Shown here piece after piece: positions 7,052-11,035 of a DNA stretch of 11,035 nucleotides. Source of the stretch: Bacteroidetes bacterium UBA7368 (GTDB lineage Bacteria; Bacteroidota; Rhodothermia; Rhodothermales; UBA10348). Where the stretch lies: positions 1 to 11,035 of the forward strand of contig DKOG01000096.1 of assembly GCA_002469915.1 (NCBI GenBank), in the 5' to 3' direction. Every line of letters starts with the position of its first letter. Within the stretch, counting starts at the first letter, position 1. The position numbers and the translations under genes were made by a program. Below the pieces are notes generated by a model. The model was given only the letters and a program-made list of their open reading frames with translations, had not been told where the DNA came from and did not search any database.

Positions 7052-7178
7052 ACCTTAAGATAAGAATCGATTGGCTTGGGATACCCGTGAGGCGGACTCC
7101 GGATGGCGCAGGGTACTTGTCAGCGCCGACATTTGCAACGAAAACAGTTGGTTATGTTCCGAGCAATTTGGCCAGATC
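7052..7178 (-). promoter_or_regulatory. Gap between gre gene and the 607-residue gene
   Basis: This 127-nt gap is wide enough to carry a promoter for the downstream gene. A possible - strand match is TTGCAA, a 17-nt spacer and TACCCT, but the second hexamer is poor. GGCGC (7105-7109) and GCGCC (7123-7127) form a 5-bp stem without a following T-run. I make no firm call. Confidence 0.25.
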
Positions 7179-7703
7179 TCAGTCTGAGTGGTAAGAAATC
7201 TGAACTACTTCCAAGGTTTCTTCTACACCACCCATCATGAGAATGGCAGATTCTCCCAAATGTAGGCCCGTTAGTGAGCGGGCAATAGGCGCTATGTATC
7301 CTACCTTGAAAGCGGTTATGTCTGCTTCGTCAACTCCTACAATAGATAGGGTTCGCTTTAACCCTACTTGGCGTCCTTTTTTGGTTTCAACGGTTACCGT
7401 TGCGCCAAACCGTACCTCGTCTTTGGGCTGATCACTACCTAAAACCAGTTTTGCGCCTACAATGCGTTCATTTAAGTCCTTAATCTTCCCTCGCGCAATG
7501 GTCAAAGCACGATTGCGATCTGCGTTTTCCTTGTCGCCTTTTTTGAGGAGCTCGCGCTCCGCTTCTAATTCAGTCATCTCTGACTTTAGAAGTGCGATGC
7601 CAACGGGCGTCACAAAGTTCACGGCACCCGCTGGAAGCGGAGCGCGAGGTGGGATATAGACCACCCCATCAGGGGCATCTTCTTTAACGAATGCTCGGGA
7701 CAT
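7179..7703 (-). CDS. GreA/GreB-family transcription factor
   Basis: This 174-residue protein matches transcript-cleavage factors that insert a coiled coil into the RNA polymerase secondary channel and rescue backtracked complexes. Residues 1-35 are the extension seen in one Gre-like subfamily (MSRAFVKED, then IPPRAPLPAG and NFVTP). Residues 36-90 form the coiled coil. Its tip reads LKKGDKENADRN, so acidic Asp57 and Glu59 are kept, as in GreA/GreB. Residues 100-170 form the FKBP-like C-terminal domain, with VDEADITAF then YIAPIARSLTGLHLGES. I chose the ATG at 7703 because it gives the conserved N-terminus; a GTG at 7736 would add 11 residues overlapping the ABC transporter gene. The ATG is 4 nt after the transporter stop, which suggests translational coupling. 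Whether it acts as GreA, GreB or a divergent paralogue cannot be decided here. Confidence 0.87.
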   Translation of the reverse strand: MSRAFVKEDAPDGVVYIPPRAPLPAGAVNFVTPVGIALLKSEMTELEAERELLKKGDKENADRNRALTIARGKIKDLNERIVGAKLVLGSDQPKDEVRFGATVTVETKKGRQVGLKRTLSIVGVDEADITAFKVGYIAPIARSLTGLHLGESAILMMGGVEETLEVVQISYHSD

Positions 7704-7707
7704 GAAC

Positions 7708-9522
7708 TCAGGTATTCGGAGGCGTGTAGTCTTCACCCGGATTCACAAAAAGATTTTCCTCCCAGGCATATTGCTGGTCGTGTAAATCTTTGTAGCGTCC
7801 TTCTTGAAGCATTAGTTCAGCATGGGTACCGCACTCAACTACTTCACCTTCTTCGAGCACCACAATCTGATCGGCACTTCGAATCGTGGATAAGCGATGA
7901 GCAATAACAAAGGTGGTTCGGCCTTTTCTCAAGCTGGCAAAACCAGCTTGGATGAGGGCTTCGCTTTCGCTATCCAAGCTCGATGTGGCCTCGTCCAGAA
8001 TCAGAATCCGGGGATCAGCCAAAATGGCTCGCGCAATGGCAATGCGCTGTCTTTGACCACCTGATAATTTGACGCCGCGCTCGCCAACTACGGTATCGTA
8101 CTTGTCTGGGAAGTCAGAGATGAACAAGTGGCAATGTGCAAGCTTTGCGACGCGCTCTACCTCCTCTGGCGAAGCATCAGGTCGAGCAAATCGAATGTTA
8201 TCTGCAACGGTACCGTCAAAAAGAAAGTTTTCCTGCATGACCACGCCCAAGTGCGAGCGGAAATCGGTCAGTTTAACTTCGTCTATGTTCTGCCCATCGA
8301 TCAAAAGATGACCGCTATCTGGACGATTGAAGGCCATGACCAGGCTAACTAACGTACTTTTTCCTGAACCTGAGCTTCCGACCAGTGCCGTTGTACTACC
8401 TGCCGGGGCGTTTAACGAAACGCCACGGAGTACGGGTACATCCTCCTCGTAGGAAAAATGCACATTTTCGAGTCTAATGTCACCATTAACGTTTAAAAGT
8501 GTGGCTTTACGCTCGTCCTCTTCGTCTTCTGTCTCCATGTCCATCAACTCGCGGATTCGGTCTAGACCGGCGAACGCTTCAGAAACCTGCGTTCCAATAG
8601 ATGCCATTTGAACGATTGGAGCCGCTAAAAGGCCAACGAGGAAGATGTACATGACGAAATCTCCCATCGTCATGGTACCAGAGGCAATGGAATTCCCACC
8701 TACCGTGATCATGAGAATCCCGACCACGCCAATGACGATTCCTGCGAAAGTTGATATGGCGGCAACGCCCGTAATGGACTTCTTCACATTCTGGAAGAGT
8801 TCGTCCACGCCCATCGCAAACACGGACTGTTCACGTGCTTCAACCCCGTACGCTTTGACGATTCGGATGCCATTCAACGTTTCGTTGAGGCGGCCCGTTA
8901 CTTGAGAGTTAATCTCTCCGCGCTCGCGAAAAAGAGGGCGCAAGCGTTTGAAGGCAGCGGCCATTCCTACTCCGAAAAGCAAGAGGAATCCGAGCGTTGC
9001 GGACGTCAAAACCCAATTGATATAGAACAACGCAATCAAAGCGATGGTTGCGGTGAACAAACCGCCGACTAATTGGACGATTCCCGTCCCCACCAAATTT
9101 CTGATTCCTTCGGCATCCGTCATAATCCGTGAAATCAGCACTCCAGACTTCGTACCGTCAAAGTAGCTCACTGGAAGACGAGTTACATGGGCTTGAACTC
9201 GCCGCCGCATGTCCATGATTGCAGCTTGAGCCGTAACGCTGATAATTTGTGACAGCGAAAAATTAGTTATGGCTCCCAAAATGGTCGCTCCCCCGACTGC
9301 TAGTGCGAGAGGCCACAACATGTCCAATTGGTTTTCAGCTAAGACCGTATCAATCAGATACTTGGATCCGTAGGGTAGGACGAATCCACTAAGGCGGTTA
9401 ATAACCATCAGGAAAAAACCGAATGCGAGCTTTTTCCGGTGGGTCCACATTAATTGGCGGGCTTCCCGCCAGGTAGCAGACATTTTCTTTGGTTTCTTTT
9501 CGCTTTTTGAAGCAGCAGACAT
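7708..9522 (-). CDS. ABC exporter, fused transmembrane and ATPase domains (MsbA-like)
   Basis: This is a 604-residue half-transporter expected to work as a homodimer, or as a heterodimer with an unseen partner, in the inner membrane. After a basic N-terminus, about six membrane helices lie in residues 30-310, with the LPVSYFDGTKSGVLISRI coupling region at 116-133. The ATPase domain has Walker A GSSGSGKST (382-390), Q-loop Gln430, signature LSGGQ (486-490), Walker B ILILDE (506-511) with catalytic Glu511, and H-loop His542. All catalytic residues are present, so it should be active. The family exports lipids, lipid A, peptides or drugs; nothing in the sequence fixes the substrate. The start at 9522 is the first ATG; Met14 (9483) is an alternative because residues 1-13 are lysine-rich and poorly informative. 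The gene ends 4 nt before the gre start. Confidence 0.94.
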   Translation of the reverse strand: MSAASKSEKKPKKMSATWREARQLMWTHRKKLAFGFFLMVINRLSGFVLPYGSKYLIDTVLAENQLDMLWPLALAVGGATILGAITNFSLSQIISVTAQAAIMDMRRRVQAHVTRLPVSYFDGTKSGVLISRIMTDAEGIRNLVGTGIVQLVGGLFTATIALIALFYINWVLTSATLGFLLLFGVGMAAAFKRLRPLFRERGEINSQVTGRLNETLNGIRIVKAYGVEAREQSVFAMGVDELFQNVKKSITGVAAISTFAGIVIGVVGILMITVGGNSIASGTMTMGDFVMYIFLVGLLAAPIVQMASIGTQVSEAFAGLDRIRELMDMETEDEEDERKATLLNVNGDIRLENVHFSYEEDVPVLRGVSLNAPAGSTTALVGSSGSGKSTLVSLVMAFNRPDSGHLLIDGQNIDEVKLTDFRSHLGVVMQENFLFDGTVADNIRFARPDASPEEVERVAKLAHCHLFISDFPDKYDTVVGERGVKLSGGQRQRIAIARAILADPRILILDEATSSLDSESEALIQAGFASLRKGRTTFVIAHRLSTIRSADQIVVLEEGEVVECGTHAELMLQEGRYKDLHDQQYAWEENLFVNPGEDYTPPNT

Positions 9523-9624
9523 GTTCTGTACGGGTTTGGGTTGCGCTTACACGCCTATGATCAGTGTCCGATCCACAGGGAAGCTTAACGAATGCTACGA
9601 TGAGTCCCTTTACAATTCGGTGTC
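9523..9624 (-). promoter_or_regulatory. Gap between phosphodiesterase and ABC exporter genes
   Basis: This 102-nt gap could carry a promoter for the exporter gene. I see no convincing promoter hexamers. AGGGA and TCCCT arms about 23 nt apart (around 9577-9609) are too weak to call a terminator. Confidence 0.2.
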
Positions 9625-10467
9625 TTAGTCTTCTTGAATCAGTTCGTCAAGTAAAGCTCTTCCACGGTCTGGGTAATCGGTAATAAAGCCATCTACTCCC
9701 AAATCGATCACATCGCGCATATCCTGCACTTCATTGACCGTCCAAGGAATGAGAAGCATGCCAGCCTCGTGGACAGATGAGACGAGTGAGGAATCTATGA
9801 GACGGAACGCAGGACTGTACACGTCAGGAATAAAGGTCAACTGGTCCATATTGGCTTTCCATCCATCTTCGTTCCCTACTAACCAGCTAATAGCGATGTC
9901 CGGTTCTAGATCATGGACCCGTTCCAAAGCTCGTGCATCAAAAGCCTGAATGGTGATTAAATGTAGTGGGTAGTTGCTCTTAATTGTTTCTAGAGCGCGG
10001 CTCACAAACTCATTCACGGGAGGGTGTAAAACCCCGTCTCCAGCCGCTGAGGATTTGATTTCAATATTGAATGCAGGAAGTTCTGAGGATGCTTCAGTCG
10101 CAACTTGTTTGACAGCCGTGAATACGTCGGTTAGTTTTGGTTTGGTGGCCGCGATGGGGGTTTGCTTCGGGAATTCGGAGTGTCCGCGCATCCCGCAATC
10201 ATAGGATTGTATTTGCTCGAATGTCATTTCCCAAATCTTGAGATCTTTCTGCTCATCTTCTGATACAGGAGAACCGTCCGGGTGTGAACAGATTACAGCC
10301 GACATCCAAGGTTCATGAGATACGATCACGTTTCCCTCGACGTCAATCGCAAGATCTAGCTCAAGCGTTTGTACTTCAAACTCCATTGCTTTTAGAAAGG
10401 CTGGAATCGTGTTCTCGGGTAGCAATCCGCGAGCGCCTCGGTGGCCCTGCAAGTCTATGTTTACCAT
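9625..10467 (-). CDS. Glycerophosphodiester phosphodiesterase
   Basis: This 280-residue TIM-barrel enzyme hydrolyses glycerophosphodiesters from phospholipid breakdown to glycerol 3-phosphate and an alcohol, using a divalent metal. Catalytic and metal residues are in place: His9-Arg10 in GHRGARG, PENT at 17-20, Glu36 and Asp38 in LELDL, His51 in VSHEP, and Glu136 with Lys138 in NIEIKS. Late barrel motifs are PWTVNE at 241-246 and GFITDYPDR at 260-268. No signal peptide is visible, which points to a cytosolic enzyme of the UgpQ type rather than the periplasmic GlpQ type. The ATG at 10467 directly precedes the first conserved strand. There is no Shine-Dalgarno sequence. It lies 67 nt after a glycerol-3-phosphate dehydrogenase gene, whose enzyme would use the product; a shared transcript is likely. 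Confidence 0.93.
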   Translation of the reverse strand: MVNIDLQGHRGARGLLPENTIPAFLKAMEFEVQTLELDLAIDVEGNVIVSHEPWMSAVICSHPDGSPVSEDEQKDLKIWEMTFEQIQSYDCGMRGHSEFPKQTPIAATKPKLTDVFTAVKQVATEASSELPAFNIEIKSSAAGDGVLHPPVNEFVSRALETIKSNYPLHLITIQAFDARALERVHDLEPDIAISWLVGNEDGWKANMDQLTFIPDVYSPAFRLIDSSLVSSVHEAGMLLIPWTVNEVQDMRDVIDLGVDGFITDYPDRGRALLDELIQED

Positions 10468-10494
10468 GAGGTTAGGCTGATTTCTTGTGCATCC

Positions 10495-10512
10495 GAATCA
10501 AAAGAATCAAAA
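10495..10512. repeat. Tandem 9-bp repeat
   Basis: GAATCAAAA occurs twice in perfect head-to-tail order (10495-10503 and 10504-10512). It lies in the 67-nt gap between the dehydrogenase and phosphodiesterase genes, about 30 nt upstream of the phosphodiesterase start. It may be a slippage duplication or a binding site. Confidence 0.6.
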
Positions 10513-10534
10513 TAGAAGGAAAGAGTCCAATTCA

Positions 10535-11035
10535 TCACGAAGCATTGGGGTGGGGAGGTGGCAAATAAGATTGAGCCAGTTCAAGGAAAGCAGCGCATTC
10601 CTCTTTTACGCGTTCTTCGGTCCATTCCAATTCCTCTGCCATGATGGAAGCGACTTCTTGATGCATGTCCGTGGCCGCCCTAGCGTTAAGAAATAAGGCT
10701 CGGGTGCGTCTAGCTAATACATCTTCGAGCGTACGAGCCATTTCAGATTGTACCGCCCTTCGAACGTCCGCAGCGCTGTACGGTAGGTCGGGGTGTAAGG
10801 GCGTTTGCTCGGCAATTGGTTCAGCTTCTATGAGTTTCAGGGAACGGGTAGTGCACGCCTTGGCAGGAAGCGTACCCGTTTTGGCTGCGCGTGTGACCGT
10901 GTCTTGCGCCATTTGTCGATACGTGGTCCACTTGCCACCCGTGATCGTAACTAATCCTGATTTAGATACTTTCAGTGTGTGATCTCGAGAAATAGATTTC
11001 GTCTCGGATCGGATAGATCGCACAAGCGGACGGAG
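10535..11035 (-). CDS. glpD: FAD-dependent glycerol-3-phosphate dehydrogenase, C-terminal part
   Basis: The frame runs off the right edge of the window; 166 C-terminal residues are visible. GlpD oxidises glycerol 3-phosphate to dihydroxyacetone phosphate at the inner membrane and passes electrons to quinone. The segment LRPLVRSIRSE is followed by SRDH and then by VTITGGKWTTYRQMAQD. This is the typical end of the FAD/substrate domain, where the GGKWTTYR motif contacts the cofactor. The rest forms the helical C-terminal domain, with RRTRALFLNARAA and IMAEELEWTEERV. The apparent GTG at 11023 is internal, since the frame stays open to the window end. The protein ends in a proline-rich PPPHPNAS tail. 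The downstream phosphodiesterase gene supplies its substrate. Confidence 0.9.
   Translation of the reverse strand, partial: LRPLVRSIRSETKSISRDHTLKVSKSGLVTITGGKWTTYRQMAQDTVTRAAKTGTLPAKACTTRSLKLIEAEPIAEQTPLHPDLPYSAADVRRAVQSEMARTLEDVLARRTRALFLNARAATDMHQEVASIMAEELEWTEERVKEECAAFLELAQSYLPPPHPNAS

Noticed and set aside
7105..7127. GGCGC/GCGCC stem as an intrinsic terminator after the gre gene
   Set aside because: The stem is only 5 bp with a 13-nt loop, and no T-run follows on the - strand.
10475..10492. Six-codon upstream reading frame (MHKKSA) before the phosphodiesterase gene on the - strand
   Set aside because: It is short, lacks a ribosome-binding site and shows no attenuator-like codon run; chance is sufficient.
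1..11035. Mobile element, CRISPR array, defence cluster, tRNA or rRNA
   Set aside because: No transposase, integrase, terminal repeats, regularly spaced repeats or structured RNA gene was seen; the genes are metabolic, envelope, transcription or unknown-function genes.

Overview
The window looks like chromosomal DNA of a Bacteroidota/Rhodothermota/Balneolota-type bacterium. The evidence is gene content: a peptidase S46 remnant, a large M16 peptidase lipoprotein, a 607-residue family I associate with Bacteroidota, and starts that mostly lack a clear Shine-Dalgarno sequence. Base composition is roughly balanced by eye. The phylum assignment is an inference, since no rRNA or marker gene is present. 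I saw no insertion sequence, tRNA, rRNA, CRISPR array or phage gene.

Left end (1-2313). On the + strand, the C-terminal part of a sodium:solute symporter is followed after 3 nt by a complete zinc-dependent deacylase of the succinylglutamate desuccinylase/aspartoacylase family. The pair looks like an uptake-plus-hydrolysis unit. A short DUF3465 gene converges on it from the - strand, 5 nt away. A 164-bp divergent gap then leads to a + strand gene that is the most unusual object here. It is a peptidase S46 (DPP7/DPP11-type) gene in which the signal peptide and N-terminus are joined in frame to the C-terminal serine-motif region. Several hundred residues are missing, including the histidine of the catalytic triad.

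Right part (2307-11035, all - strand). In transcription order the genes are: the C-terminal part of an FAD-dependent glycerol-3-phosphate dehydrogenase, a glycerophosphodiester phosphodiesterase, an MsbA-like ABC exporter, a GreA/GreB-family factor starting 4 nt after the exporter stop, a 607-residue protein of unknown function with a glycine-rich TIM-barrel-like motif and six cysteines, and a 951-residue M16 zinc peptidase lipoprotein. Gaps are 67, 102, 4, 127 and 65 nt, so one or more operons are possible. The phosphodiesterase and the dehydrogenase form a logical pair: glycerophosphodiester to glycerol 3-phosphate to dihydroxyacetone phosphate. The M16 gene and the S46 remnant end tail to tail with a 7-nt overlap.

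The main candidates for novelty are the internally deleted S46 gene, the cysteine-bearing 607-residue protein, and the structured leader in front of the M16 gene, which carries a CCTCCTCC tract next to the start codon. The other genes look like ordinary metabolic and envelope genes.
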